From contig NZ_JAFBBO010000001.1 in the NCBI RefSeq assembly GCF_016907235.1, forward strand, positions 4,340,001-4,404,000: a DNA stretch of 64,000 nucleotides, given 5' to 3'. Origin of the DNA: Oerskovia jenensis (GTDB taxonomy: Bacteria; Actinomycetota; Actinomycetes; Actinomycetales; Cellulomonadaceae). Positions within the stretch are counted from its first letter, which is position 1. The number at the start of each line of letters is the position of its first letter. The notes beneath the pieces are model-generated. The model ran no database searches. It saw nothing but the letters and a program-made list of their open reading frames with translations, and had not been told where the DNA came from. Positions 15,901-25,175 of this stretch are shown here, piece by piece. A program made the position numbers and the translations under genes.

Positions 15901-16785
15901 ACGGGGCGCATCTCGCCCACGTTCACGCTCGAGCTCACCAACGAGGCGGGCAAGGTCGTCAAGGCGCTGCCCGCGCCCCGCGCGGACGACGACCCGGAGC
16001 AGGTCAAGGCCGCCAAGGCGCAGCTCTCGACGAGCCGCAAGGAGCTCAAGGCTGTCGTCGCGCTCCAGACCCAGCGCCTCTACGAGGCCATGTGCACGGG
16101 CCGCGAGTGGCCCGTCGCCGACTGGCTGGAGTTCGTGGCGGGACACCCGATCATGTCCCGGCTCGCTGCCCGGCTGGTGTGGCTCGAGAACCCCGGCCCG
16201 GGACAGCGCGCGTTCCGCCCCGGGGACGGGGGAGCCCTCATCGACGCCGACGACGAGGACGTGACCCTCGCCGAGGGCGCGACGGTCTCGGTCGCGCACG
16301 GTGTGCTGCTGGGCGACGAGGAGACGAGCCGCTGGCGCGAGCACCTGGCCGACTACGAGATCACGCCCCTGTTCGACCAGCTCGAGGTGACGGTGCCCGT
16401 CACGGACGGCAAGGCGACCTCGATCAGCGACCGCAAGGGATGGCTCACTGACAGCTACACGGTCCGTGGGCGTGCGACCAAGCTCGGCTACGCGCGCAGC
16501 CAGGCCGAGGACGGCGGCTGGTTCTCGGGCTACGAGAAGGCGTACCCGAGCGTCGGGATCACGGCGGTCATCGAGTTCACGGGCGCGTTCCTGCCCGAGG
16601 AGAACATCGCCGCGGCGATCACCGAGCTCGTGTTCCGCCGCTCGACCCGGGCGTACGGGCAGAGCGCGGAGGCCCGCCTCGCGGACCTGCCGCCCGTCCT
16701 GGTCGCGGAGTCCTACCGCGACTACCTGACCGTCGCTGCCGGTGGCAGCTTCGACGCCGAGTGGGAGAAGAAGAGCGCATGGTGA
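12904..16785 (+). CDS. DUF4132 domain protein (YehI/MolR-like)
   Basis: 1293-residue cytoplasmic protein. The middle is helical and repeat-like (for example LRDGKAEIRVTAAVWLQRLG, DPAAVPALRTALAKERREVA), resembling HEAT repeats, and the C-terminal third matches DUF4132 (PVADWLEFVAGHPIMSRLAA, RLVWLENPGPG, YEITPLFDQLEV). Function is unknown. It is first in a five-gene operon whose order matches yehI-L-M-P-Q of E. coli. The start is uncertain: GTG at 12904 is the longest, but GGAGGAG at 12984-12990 suggests the GTG at 12994 or 13003. Its stop overlaps the ATG of the moxR gene by 7 nt. Confidence 0.8.
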   Translation: MSVASPTVTDDAVPTERGGLRTWSGGPEETVGRVLDKIKGWLQGDHDGAVEGGGRTEGRRRAEPSARLVDGLKILDADTEGLGARAVAYVHTGDGPELVTELSQRTDDAADRLLNRPATLGVWTYTTQAEDKAIKERVPGWNVSKGATARSNLYTLTESVGVDALVRMGRLLAAVSPDVSRASDRLPAWFAALLTDVAKTCGDRRTQGKNGKPGVRSQWTPELLTAILRDGGMAEESIPVAVVAGIFDRPVTADYYGDPLAVFTTQPGVEEYLVAHTGAVAVVAPLLRATGKVELLQFLRTRTAALDAFVGLVAQLATDNAKSVREEAAGNLAALPAERQVELLEPLLATMPASRLAGIVTHLVGVEGGIDALRRAHAADGKGARGTLLSNAIERATALDVATVVVDEPLAVPPFTPLPEVVLGDAFVRSARDAVDRKLAANRDELATLEALPKAEAQGWRLSHARGAVKDLAGITDDHLAQVAQYLSGALTKVPPHKVLLELQAPAIRGRLDGLTMLHDIRFARSHGGGRQRYPWYQLNATTDIAVDLRVLADGVERAGVQDSESAVAELVFDSWFARGTFAPEHLWPYFAEHPRSLDTILGLRPSSTVDAYSRSERLEVALTILGAFPVIPNRYLPRLAELALGEGKTHRVAAQKVLESHVGARDLAEQGLRDGKAEIRVTAAVWLQRLGDPAAVPALRTALAKERREVARAALLGALEALGDDIAPELAPAALLAEATKGLKAKAPASMAWFPLDGLPALRWAADGDPVPVEVVRWWVVLAVKLKDPSGLGLIARYESLLDDESRAALGRFVLDAWIGKDTQGPTAEESRAYADGEAQQRYDRYQHWYKQHPQYYEAEAARTVDQHHQDAFREHQANYLGSAIADKGLLALTVGMPGVDLTRSVQQYFKAHITRRAQIEALVRALAANGDPASIQLLLSVARRHRQATVQATAQQLVEDLAERRGWSAQELADRTVQTAGFEDDGILHLDLGSREYTGRISPTFTLELTNEAGKVVKALPAPRADDDPEQVKAAKAQLSTSRKELKAVVALQTQRLYEAMCTGREWPVADWLEFVAGHPIMSRLAARLVWLENPGPGQRAFRPGDGGALIDADDEDVTLAEGATVSVAHGVLLGDEETSRWREHLADYEITPLFDQLEVTVPVTDGKATSISDRKGWLTDSYTVRGRATKLGYARSQAEDGGWFSGYEKAYPSVGITAVIEFTGAFLPEENIAAAITELVFRRSTRAYGQSAEARLADLPPVLVAESYRDYLTVAAGGSFDAEWEKKSAW

Positions 16786-17933
16786 CCGTCGCGAGCGCGA
16801 CCACGCAGGACGACGGACCCCAGGTCCTCGACCGTGCCCCTGCCCAGGAGATCCGCCCACCCGCCGAGGTGCGCTTCGCGGACGAGCTCGCAGTCCTCGA
16901 AGCGGCCGACCGGGCCAAGGGCTCCGAGCTGCCCCCCGGGTGGCGGCTCAGTCCACGGGCCGTGCGCACCTTCGTCGTGGGCGACGCAGAGCTCGGGGTG
17001 CGACGGAAGTTCTACGGCGACGACCCCCTCGTGGACCGTGCCGTCGTGTCCCTGCTCGGCCGTCAGGGACTCATGCTCGTCGGCGAGCCCGGCACCGCGA
17101 AGTCGATGCTCTCGGAGCTCCTCGCCGCGGCGGTCAGCGGGACGTCGAACCTCACCGTCCAGGGCACTGCGGGCACGACCGAGGACCACATCCGCTACTC
17201 GTGGAACTACGCGCTGCTCATCGCCGAGGGGCCGAGCGAACGCTCGCTCGTACCGTCGGCGGTCCAGCAGGCCATGAGCGCGGGCAAGGTCGTCCGGTTC
17301 GAGGAGATCACGCGCTGTGCCCCCGAGATCCAGGACACCCTGGTCTCGATCCTCTCCGAGAAGCAGCTCATGATCCCCGAGCTCGGCAGCGAGGCGAGGG
17401 TCTCGGCCAGGCCGGGTTTCAACGTGCTCGCGACCGCGAACCTCAAGGACCGGGGAGTCCACGAGATGTCGGCGGCCCTCAAGCGCCGGTTCAACTTCGA
17501 GACCATCAAGCCCCTCACGGACCGCCAGTTCGAGATCGACCTCATCGAGGCACAGCTCACGGCCGAGCTGGGCCCGGCGAACGAGCGCCCGCCGCTCGCG
17601 CGAGACGTCCTGGACGTGCTCGTCACGGCGTTCCAGGACCTGCGGACCGGGGCCACGAGCAACGGAGCACCCGTCAAGCGCCCCGAGACCGTCATGTCGA
17701 CGGCCGAGGCCGTCAACGTCGCGGTCGCCGCGTCGCTCGAGGCCCGCTACCTGGGCGACGGCACCGTGACCCCGGCCGAGGTCGCGCGCCAGCTCGCGGG
17801 CGTGGCCTCCAAGGGCGACGAGGAGGACGCCCGACGTCTGCGGCACTACGTCGACAACGTCGTGCGCGAACGGGCACGCCGTGACCCGCGCTGGAAGTCC
17901 TTCCTGTCCGCGGCGGAGTCCCTGTGGCAGTAG
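16779..17933 (+). CDS. MoxR-type AAA+ ATPase (YehL-like)
   Basis: 384-residue AAA+ ATPase. Walker A is GEPGTAKS (about residue 105); the Walker B-like segment is VVRFEEITRC, and sensor 1 is in NVLATANLKDRG. MoxR ATPases act with VWA partners as chaperone-like remodelling machines for specific target proteins. The ATG at 16779 overlaps the DUF4132 stop; its own stop overlaps the DUF5682 GTG. Encoded with a CoxE-like VWA protein two genes on, its likely partner. Confidence 0.9.
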   Translation: MVTVASATTQDDGPQVLDRAPAQEIRPPAEVRFADELAVLEAADRAKGSELPPGWRLSPRAVRTFVVGDAELGVRRKFYGDDPLVDRAVVSLLGRQGLMLVGEPGTAKSMLSELLAAAVSGTSNLTVQGTAGTTEDHIRYSWNYALLIAEGPSERSLVPSAVQQAMSAGKVVRFEEITRCAPEIQDTLVSILSEKQLMIPELGSEARVSARPGFNVLATANLKDRGVHEMSAALKRRFNFETIKPLTDRQFEIDLIEAQLTAELGPANERPPLARDVLDVLVTAFQDLRTGATSNGAPVKRPETVMSTAEAVNVAVAASLEARYLGDGTVTPAEVARQLAGVASKGDEEDARRLRHYVDNVVRERARRDPRWKSFLSAAESLWQ

Positions 17934-20635
17934 CGCAGACCTCGGCACGGGTGGCGTGGGGACGGGCGCCCGCGCGCATGCGGGCGGCCGCTGCGGCGGT
18001 CGAGCGGTTGCGTGGTGACGGGATCTACCTCGCTCCCGTGCGCCACCACAGCCCGGCGTGCGCGCTCGCGGTCGGGGCACTCATCGAGGAGGTGCGACCC
18101 GCCGTCGTGCTCGTCGAGGGACCCGAGGAGTACGGGCGCCTCCTGCCCGCGCTGCTCGACCCGCGCACGCGCCCGCCCGTCGCGGTCCTGAGCCTGGGCA
18201 CCGACGGCGGCGGCGCGGGCTTCTACCCGCTCGCCGAGTTCTCGCCCGAGTGGGTCGCGCTGCGCGCCGGGGCACGTCTGGGCGCCGAGGTCGCGTTCGT
18301 CGACCGGTCGTGGGTCGCGCGTGCGGCGGGCGAGCGGCCCGGCGACGCGTCCGGGCGGCGCCCGCCCGACGACGGCGAGAGCGTCGAGGGCGCGCCCGGC
18401 GGTGCCGGCGACGCCCCGGAGGGCGCCGACGGCGACGCGTTCGCCCGCACGCTCCAGTCCGAGCGCAACCTCGCGCACTCGCGGACGATCACCGCGATCG
18501 CCGAGCGACTGGGGTGCCGCGACCACGACGAGGTGTGGGACCACCTCTTCGAGGCGCGCACGAGCGAGCAGCTCGCGGACTGGCGCGAGCTCTTCGACGA
18601 CGTGTTCGCCTGGGCAGGGCTCGCGCGTCTGGACTACGAGGAGGAGGTGCTGGACGCCGACGGGTCGCTCGCGCGCGAGGCCCTCATGTCGGCCCGTGTC
18701 GCCGAGCACCGGGCCCGGGTCGAGGGGCCCGTGGTCGTGGTGACGGGTGCGTTCCACACGCTCGCGCTCGTCGAGGCCCTCACCGGGGCGCCCGAGGGCG
18801 AGGCGGTCGTGAGCCGCCGTCCGGCCGGCGGCTATGGCCCGCCCGCGTCGGCCGACGCCTGGCTCATCCGCTACGACCACGAACGGCTCGACGGCCTGCG
18901 GGGCTACGGCGCGGGCATGCCGTCGCCGGGCTTCTACGAGCGCCTCTGGGCAGCGCACCGGGAACCGGGTGGGCCGCGCGCGCTGGGTACGTCGCTGCTC
19001 GTCGACGTCGCGGCGGCGGCCACCGCGCGCGGGGCGCAGGTGAGCCTGGCCGAGATCGCGTCGGCGGCCGAGCAGGCGGCCCGGCTCGCGGACCTGCGCG
19101 AGCGCCCGTGGCCGGGACGCACGGACCTCCTCGACGCGCTCACGTCGTGCTTCGTCAAGGACGACGGCGGGCTCGACGTGGGCATCGGGCGCCCGCTCGG
19201 GCAGGCGGTCGCCGAGGTGTTCGGCGGGCGCGCGCTCGGCGAGGTGCCCCCGGGCACCGCCTCGCCGCCGCTCGTGCAGCGGGCGCGGGAACGGGCCGAG
19301 GAGCTGCGGCTCGTGGTGACCGACTCGACGCCGCGTCGCACGCGCCTCGACGCCCGCCGCACGCCCCGCCACCGGGAGCGCCGGGCGTTCCTGTCGCTCA
19401 TGGACTTCGTCGGGAGCGGGTTCGCGCACCAGGTCTCGGGACCCGACCACGTCGCCGGGCGCGGCCTGGGGCTCCTGATCGAGGAGTGGGAGTATGCCTG
19501 GACGCCCCTCGTCGAGGCGTCCCTGGTCGAGCTGTCGCACGTGGGCGCGACCCTCGACGCCGTCGCGGTGCACCGCCTCCACCGCCTCGAGCTCGAGCTC
19601 GCGACGACGGGACGATCGGCGCTCGGCGTCGCTCGCCTCGTGGCCCAGGCCGTCGTGGCGGGGCTCTCGGAGCACCTCGACCGCCTGGTCGCTCTCCTGC
19701 GTTCGACGCTCGACGTCGACCCGTCGCTCGAGTCCGTCGTGGGCGGGCTGCACCGCCTCGTGGACCTGTGGGACGCGCGCGTCGAGCTGGGCCTGGAGGA
19801 CCACGCGGACGACCTGCTGGACCTGCTCGACCACGGCCTCGCGACCGTCGCCTACCTCGTGCCCGGCCTCGGCGCGGTCGACGCGGACGCGGAACCCGCC
19901 GCCGTCGGGACGCTCGTGGCCCTGCGCGACCTCCTGCGGGAGGCGAGCCGCGCCACGCTCGCACCGATGCCCGACGGCGGCGCGCACCCCCGCGGGGACT
20001 CGTCGCCGGCGGGTGAGGCCGCCCCGCGCACGACGGGTCGGGCCGAACCCGTGCTCCGCGAGCTCTCCCGGCTCCGTGAGGACCGCGGCACGGCCCCCGG
20101 CGTTCGAGGTGCCCTCGTGGCGCTCGCCGCGACCGACGACTCCCTCGACGACGACGTCCTGGTCGGCGAGGCGCGTGCCCAGCTCAGCCCGGGTGCGGAC
20201 CCGGTCTCCGCGGTCCGCTTCCTGGGCGGGCTGCTGCGCGTCGCCCCGGACCTCCTGCTGCACACCCCCGAGCTCTTCGACGCCGTCCACGCCGGGCTCC
20301 GTGGCCTCGACGGGGACGCGTTCCTGGCCGTGCTGCCGGACCTGCGCCGCGCGTTCACCTGGCTCAAGCCCGCCGAGACGCACGGGCTCGCGCAGCAGGT
20401 CGCGATGCGTACCGGCGCCCGGGCCGAGCGGATCGACGTGCACCTGGCCGCGACCGAGCAGGACCTTCACGCGGGGCTCGCGCTCGAACGCGAGCTCACC
20501 GCGATGCTCGTGCGCGACGGGCTCGGCGCGTGGGCCTTCAGTGCGTCCCAGCGCACCGGTCCGACGCCGACGCCGACCGCTACCCCGACCACCACCCTGA
20601 CCACCACCCTGCCCGACCAGGAGAATCTGCCGTGA
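17924..20635 (+). CDS. DUF5682 family protein (YehM-like)
   Basis: 903-residue cytoplasmic protein of the DUF5682 family. The N-terminus has the family hallmark GIYLAPVRHHSPACALAVG followed by VVLVEGPEEYGRLLPALL; FHTLALVEAL lies near residue 280. Biochemical role is unknown; the His pair and the acidic VEGP(E)E stretch may be a metal or catalytic site. The GTG at 17924 overlaps the moxR stop by 10 nt, and the gene ends GTGA into the VWA gene. The C-terminal end is a low-complexity Thr/Pro run. Confidence 0.8.
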   Translation: MAVAQTSARVAWGRAPARMRAAAAAVERLRGDGIYLAPVRHHSPACALAVGALIEEVRPAVVLVEGPEEYGRLLPALLDPRTRPPVAVLSLGTDGGGAGFYPLAEFSPEWVALRAGARLGAEVAFVDRSWVARAAGERPGDASGRRPPDDGESVEGAPGGAGDAPEGADGDAFARTLQSERNLAHSRTITAIAERLGCRDHDEVWDHLFEARTSEQLADWRELFDDVFAWAGLARLDYEEEVLDADGSLAREALMSARVAEHRARVEGPVVVVTGAFHTLALVEALTGAPEGEAVVSRRPAGGYGPPASADAWLIRYDHERLDGLRGYGAGMPSPGFYERLWAAHREPGGPRALGTSLLVDVAAAATARGAQVSLAEIASAAEQAARLADLRERPWPGRTDLLDALTSCFVKDDGGLDVGIGRPLGQAVAEVFGGRALGEVPPGTASPPLVQRARERAEELRLVVTDSTPRRTRLDARRTPRHRERRAFLSLMDFVGSGFAHQVSGPDHVAGRGLGLLIEEWEYAWTPLVEASLVELSHVGATLDAVAVHRLHRLELELATTGRSALGVARLVAQAVVAGLSEHLDRLVALLRSTLDVDPSLESVVGGLHRLVDLWDARVELGLEDHADDLLDLLDHGLATVAYLVPGLGAVDADAEPAAVGTLVALRDLLREASRATLAPMPDGGAHPRGDSSPAGEAAPRTTGRAEPVLRELSRLREDRGTAPGVRGALVALAATDDSLDDDVLVGEARAQLSPGADPVSAVRFLGGLLRVAPDLLLHTPELFDAVHAGLRGLDGDAFLAVLPDLRRAFTWLKPAETHGLAQQVAMRTGARAERIDVHLAATEQDLHAGLALERELTAMLVRDGLGAWAFSASQRTGPTPTPTATPTTTLTTTLPDQENLP

Positions 20636-21798
20636 CCGTCCCGACCGCACTCCCGGCGTCGTCCGCCGACGAGCTCGAGGCCGCGCGCCGCTGGCGGCTC
20701 GTGCTCGGCCGCTACGCCGCGCAGGAGCTCCCGCAGGACCCGTCGGACGCGGGGGTCGAGCGGGCGCTGCAGTACCTCTACGACCGCGAGTACGTCGAGC
20801 GCGGGCATCGCCTGGGCAAGGGGCCTGGCGGGCGTGGCGGCGGAGGGAGCCTCGATCCGTCGGCGCTCACGGCGCTCGACTGGCTCGGCCAGGCCCGCAC
20901 GCTGTTCCCGCGCGAGACGTTCGAGCGCATGCAGGTCGACGCCGTGAGCCGGTACCAGCTCACGGACCTGCTCGCCGACCCGGAGGCGGCCGAGGCGCTC
21001 GAACCCAGCCGTGAGCTCGCGACCGCGCTGCTGCAGGTGCGCGGACGCCTCGACGAGCGTGCCGCCGCCGGGCTCCGCACGGTCATCGCGCGCGTCGTGG
21101 AGGACATCGTGCGACGGCTTCGGCCGCAGTTCGCGACCGCGCTCACCGGGCGCAAGGACAGGTCCCGACGCTCGATGCACAAGGTCAGCCAGAACTTCGA
21201 CGGCAAGCGCACGCTGGCGGCCAACCTCTCGCGCTACGACCCGGAGTCCGGGCGGCTGATCGTGGGGGACGTGCGGTTCGTGTCCAGGGCGCGGCGCACG
21301 CTCACCTGGGAGGTCGTGCTGCTCGTCGACCAGTCGGGCTCGATGGCGGCCTCGTTGCTCTACAGCGCGGTGTGCGCGGGGATCATGTCGGCGCTGCCGG
21401 GGATCACGGTCCGGCTCGCAGTCTTCGACACCAACGTGGTCGACCTCTCGCACCTCGCGCACGACCCGGTCGCGGTCCTGCTGACGGCGCAGCTGGGCGG
21501 TGGCACCGACATCGCCAAGGCGGTGCGCTACGCCGAGCAGCAGGTCACGAACCCGAGCCGCACGGTCGTGGTGCTCGTGAGCGACTTCGAGGAGGGTGGC
21601 TCGGTCACCCAGCTCCTCGCGGGCGTGCGGCGGCTCGCGGAGTCCGGCGTCCGGATGCTGGGGCTCGCGGCGCTCGACGAGGCGGCCGAGCCCGTCTACG
21701 ACCACGGGACGGCCCGCCGCCTCGCCGAGTGCGGCATGCACGTCGCCGCCCTCACCCCCGACCGGTTCGCCGAGTGGCTCGGGGAGGTGCTCGTATGA
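20632..21798 (+). CDS. CoxE-like VWA domain protein (YehP-like)
   Basis: 388-residue protein with a C-terminal von Willebrand A domain carrying the MIDAS sequence LLVDQSGSMAAS (DxSxS), then the MIDAS Thr/Asp region GGGTDIAKAVRYAEQQ and VVVLVSDFEEGG. The N-terminal half is helical. VWA proteins of this type pair with MoxR ATPases and grip targets through a metal ion. The GTG overlaps the previous stop (GTGA) and has AGGAGA 7 nt upstream. Confidence 0.9.
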   Translation: MTVPTALPASSADELEAARRWRLVLGRYAAQELPQDPSDAGVERALQYLYDREYVERGHRLGKGPGGRGGGGSLDPSALTALDWLGQARTLFPRETFERMQVDAVSRYQLTDLLADPEAAEALEPSRELATALLQVRGRLDERAAAGLRTVIARVVEDIVRRLRPQFATALTGRKDRSRRSMHKVSQNFDGKRTLAANLSRYDPESGRLIVGDVRFVSRARRTLTWEVVLLVDQSGSMAASLLYSAVCAGIMSALPGITVRLAVFDTNVVDLSHLAHDPVAVLLTAQLGGGTDIAKAVRYAEQQVTNPSRTVVVLVSDFEEGGSVTQLLAGVRRLAESGVRMLGLAALDEAAEPVYDHGTARRLAECGMHVAALTPDRFAEWLGEVLV

Positions 21799-23951
21799 CG
21801 CCGGACTGGCTCGCGGTCTTCGCGGGGTACGACGACGCCGCGCTCGTCGCGCTCGCCAACGCGGGCCTGCTGCGGCGTGCGGGCAAGGACCTCGCGGCGG
21901 GGAACGTGTCGCTCACGTCGCAGTCCGCGGTCGAGGTCGTGGTCGCGTGCGGGAGCGCGGAGGTGCGGCTCGGGCCCAAGGGCCCGGTGGCCGCGTCGTG
22001 CTCGTGCCCGACGGCGGGCGTGTGCCAGCACGTGGTCGCGGCGTGCCTGTGGGCCCGCGAGCAGGTGACCGGTGGGACGTCGGGGGAGTCGACGGACGCG
22101 GTCCTGTGCGAGCCCGTCGGTGCGCGCGAGCCCGTCGAGCCGGCGCCGACCAGCGTCGACGCCGGTGGCGGCGGGGGCCGGGCCCCCAGCGCCGACCGCG
22201 CGGGCACCCAGGACTCCCTGGCCGACCTCCTCGCGCTCGACCCCGTCGGCGTGAACCGGGCCGCGGGCAGGCCCGCGCTGCGCCGGGTCGTCGAACGGCT
22301 CCCGGCGGCGCTGCTCGCGGCGCTCGCGCAGGACGGCCCGGGGGTGCCCACCGCGTGCGAGGTCGCGGCCGACGGTGCGCGGCTCACGATCACGTGGGCG
22401 GACGGCGCGGGCGTCCCGACCCAGGTCGTCTTCGTGGCCCCCGCGGGGTTCGCGGGCATGGTCGTCGCCGGAGCACGCTCTGCCGGGGACCAGGCCGCGG
22501 CCCGGCTCGAGGCCGTCGTCCGGGTCTTCGCCCGCGAGGGCAGGTCGTGGCCGTGGCCGCGTGAGATCGAGGCCGAACGCTCGGGCGAGCTGACCACTGC
22601 TCAGCGTGCGGGGATCGAGGAGGCGAGCGCCGTCGTCGGGCACGTGGTCGACGCCGGACTGTCCCACCTCGGTGCCGACGCCGCCGACACGCTGCGCGGA
22701 GCTGCCGCCCGCGCACGGCTCACCGGCCTCGTCCTGCTCCACCGCCTCCTGCTCGTCGCGGCCGGTCTCGTCGACGGCCTCGCGTCCCGCGACGACGACG
22801 TGAGCGAGGCCGATGCGCTCGGAGTCCTCGCCGAGGCGTGGGCGCTCGCGGCGGCGCTGAGGGACGCGCCCGTCGCGGCGCTTCCCGACCTCCTGGGGGC
22901 ACCGGTGCGCCGGACCACCGACGCGGAACCCGGCGACGAGCTCCCGGGCCGCCTCGTGCCGCTCGGCGTGCGGTGGTGGCGGGCGCCCAGCGGCGCCCGC
23001 GGACTGACGCTCACGGCCTGGGACACGCGCCACCGGGAACTGCGGACCGCGACGGTCGCGAGGCCCTCGGGTGCGGACCCGACCTTCCGCCGCGACGTCG
23101 ACCTGCCGCTGCTCTGGAAGGTGTCGGTCGCCTCGGTCTGCAGCGGGCCGTTCGAGCTCGCGGGGGCGGAGACGCGACCTGACGGCTCCCTCAGCACGAC
23201 CTCGCGCACGAGCCTCGTGCCACGAGGGGGCTTCGACGTCGGGGAGCTGCGGGCGATCGCGCAGCACCTCGAGGGCGGCGCGACGACAGGAACGGTCGGG
23301 TTCGGCCGGGCGAGGCGGAGCGTCCGTCTCGTGATGGTGCGGGAGACCGGCGCCGTCGGGGTCGACGAGGTTCGTCGAGACGTCACCTGGCCCGTCACGG
23401 CCGCCGACGGGGTCACGCACGTCCTGCGCACGGGCGTCGAGCACGAGCGCAGCGTGGAGGCGCTGCTGTCGGTCGTGGCGTCGCGCAAGCAGGTGGTCGC
23501 GGTCCTCGTCGAGCGCGACGCCTCGACAGGGGCGGACGAACCCGTCGGTGTGTTCCTGCGGACGGGCCAGGGGAGCGTCGAGCTCTTCGCGCCGTCGATG
23601 TCCCCCGTGCTCCGCGCTGTGAGCTGGACGGCGCTGCGCCGACTGAGGGCCCGGATCGCGGCGCTGCACCGGGGCTCGACGGTGCACGTGGCCGAACCGG
23701 TGGCCCGTGGCCCGGTGGCACGCGTGTGCGAGCCCGCGCTCGAGGTCGTGGACTCGCTCGGGGCGACCGGACGTCGCAGGCTCACCGCGCACCAGCAGAG
23801 CGTGCTCGAGGACCGTGCACGGCTCGCCCACGACCTCGGGATGGTGACCGTCGGCCGCACGATCGAGGCGCTGAGCACCGACGCGACGACCTCGATGCTC
23901 CTGCGGGCGCGCTTCGTGCTCGGACGGGCGCGGGGGCTCGCGGACGCGTAG
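21795..23951 (+). CDS. SWIM zinc finger protein (YehQ-like)
   Basis: 718-residue protein with an N-terminal SWIM zinc finger: ASCSCPTAGVCQHVVAACLW (CxCx5CxH, about residues 70-85). SWIM fingers bind DNA or protein. The remainder is a long, uncharacterised, mostly helical and beta mixed region. The ATG overlaps the VWA stop (ATGA). This is the last gene of the operon. The 287 bases after it (23952-24238) are AT-richer, hold no gene, and include an imperfect hairpin (GGCCGGA/TCCGGCC) and presumably the promoter of the carbonic anhydrase. Confidence 0.85.
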   Translation: MTPDWLAVFAGYDDAALVALANAGLLRRAGKDLAAGNVSLTSQSAVEVVVACGSAEVRLGPKGPVAASCSCPTAGVCQHVVAACLWAREQVTGGTSGESTDAVLCEPVGAREPVEPAPTSVDAGGGGGRAPSADRAGTQDSLADLLALDPVGVNRAAGRPALRRVVERLPAALLAALAQDGPGVPTACEVAADGARLTITWADGAGVPTQVVFVAPAGFAGMVVAGARSAGDQAAARLEAVVRVFAREGRSWPWPREIEAERSGELTTAQRAGIEEASAVVGHVVDAGLSHLGADAADTLRGAAARARLTGLVLLHRLLLVAAGLVDGLASRDDDVSEADALGVLAEAWALAAALRDAPVAALPDLLGAPVRRTTDAEPGDELPGRLVPLGVRWWRAPSGARGLTLTAWDTRHRELRTATVARPSGADPTFRRDVDLPLLWKVSVASVCSGPFELAGAETRPDGSLSTTSRTSLVPRGGFDVGELRAIAQHLEGGATTGTVGFGRARRSVRLVMVRETGAVGVDEVRRDVTWPVTAADGVTHVLRTGVEHERSVEALLSVVASRKQVVAVLVERDASTGADEPVGVFLRTGQGSVELFAPSMSPVLRAVSWTALRRLRARIAALHRGSTVHVAEPVARGPVARVCEPALEVVDSLGATGRRRLTAHQQSVLEDRARLAHDLGMVTVGRTIEALSTDATTSMLLRARFVLGRARGLADA

Positions 23952-24238
23952 CCCGGGAGGGGCACGGGCAGGGGCGGGCGTGGTGAATCCGCACCTCGCA
24001 GAGTTCTGGTCATTTTCGTCACGGAGTTTTCGGTGCTGTGAAGTGCATTCTTCGTTGCCCCAGGCGATGTGAAGATGAGGTGTCGGAACTGTCGATGTTC
24101 TGTTTGTGCCTGATTGGTCGACGAATTGTGCGCATAGTGTCCAGCGGGCCGGACGGGGGAAGACGTATCCGGCCGGAAGGATTCGGCATCGTCGATTCTT
24201 CTGCCATGTGTGACCGATACCTGTGATCGGAGTTCCGT

Positions 24239-25093
24239 ATGACGAAGTACGCAGCTTTCTACGTTCCACTGACCGCCGCGGCGCTCGCCCTGACGGGCGG
24301 CGTCTCGGCCTGGGCGGCGCCGGCAAGCGCCCCCACGAGCACGGTCGCCCCGGCGAGCACCTCGACGGGCGTGCTCGAGCTCGCGTCGCCCGGCGGAGGG
24401 TGGTCCTACGAGGGGGCGACCGGCCCCGAGCACTGGGGCGAGATCGCCTCGACCTGCGCGTCGACGCCCACGAGCAAGCAGTCGCCCGTCGACATCCCGC
24501 TGCGCTCCCTCACGGAGAGTCGCAAGGTCAAGGCGCCCGTGCTCGACTACGAGCGCGCCCCGTTCACGGTCCGCGACACCGGGGAGACGATCCAGGCCGA
24601 CCTGACCACGGTCGGCTCCAACGCCATCACGGTCGACGGGACCCGCTTCGAGCTCCGGCAGTTCCACCTGCACACCCCGAGCGAGCACACGATCGACGGC
24701 GAGCCGGCTGCGATGGAGCTCCATCTGGTGCACCAGAGCGCCGAGGGCAAGCTCGCGGTGCTCGGGGTGCTGCTCGAGCTCGGCCGGGAGAACGCGGCGC
24801 TCGCGGGCTACTTCGACGCGATCCCGGCGGCTGCCGCTGCGACGTCGTCGGTCGCGCCCCAGCCGGTCCAGATCAACCCGGCGCACCTGGTGCCCGCGTG
24901 GTCGGACCTGATCCGCTACGACGGGTCGCTCACGACGCCGCCGTGCAGCGAAGGCGTGCTCTGGACCGTCTACGAGCGTCCTCGGATGATCTCGAAGGCG
25001 CAGCTCGGCGCCTTCACCGCGGTGCACCCGGAGAACAGCCGTCCGGTACAGCCGCTCAACGGCAGGAGCCTGTTCGAGGTCGACGTGCACTGA
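24239..25093 (+). CDS. Secreted alpha-type carbonic anhydrase
   Basis: 284-residue alpha carbonic anhydrase, interconverting CO2 and bicarbonate outside the membrane. It has a Sec signal peptide (KYAAFYVPLTAAALALTGG, cut near ASA at about residue 30). Zinc ligands are seen in FHLHTPSEH (two His) and ELHLVH (third His); the substrate-gating Thr is in SLTTPPCSEGVLW. SKQSPVDI is the usual N-terminal signature. A strong terminator follows. Confidence 0.93.
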   Translation: MTKYAAFYVPLTAAALALTGGVSAWAAPASAPTSTVAPASTSTGVLELASPGGGWSYEGATGPEHWGEIASTCASTPTSKQSPVDIPLRSLTESRKVKAPVLDYERAPFTVRDTGETIQADLTTVGSNAITVDGTRFELRQFHLHTPSEHTIDGEPAAMELHLVHQSAEGKLAVLGVLLELGRENAALAGYFDAIPAAAAATSSVAPQPVQINPAHLVPAWSDLIRYDGSLTTPPCSEGVLWTVYERPRMISKAQLGAFTAVHPENSRPVQPLNGRSLFEVDVH

Positions 25094-25111
25094 TCCCTGA
25101 CTGCCGGAAAG

Positions 25112-25154
25112 GCGTCCGGTCGCCGACGTCGAGTCGGTGGCCGGACGCTTTTCT
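25112..25154 (+). terminator. Intrinsic terminator after carbonic anhydrase
   Basis: GCGTCCGG (25112-25119) pairs with CCGGACGC (25141-25148), with further internal pairing, followed by TTTTCTTT. Confidence 0.85.
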
Positions 25155-25175
25155 TTCGTCGGTCCCAGAGGCGGA

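Noticed and set aside
12769-16860. Very long minus-strand open frame opposite the DUF4132 gene
   Set aside because: Low-complexity Arg/Asp/Gly translation typical of the antisense shadow of a GC-rich gene.
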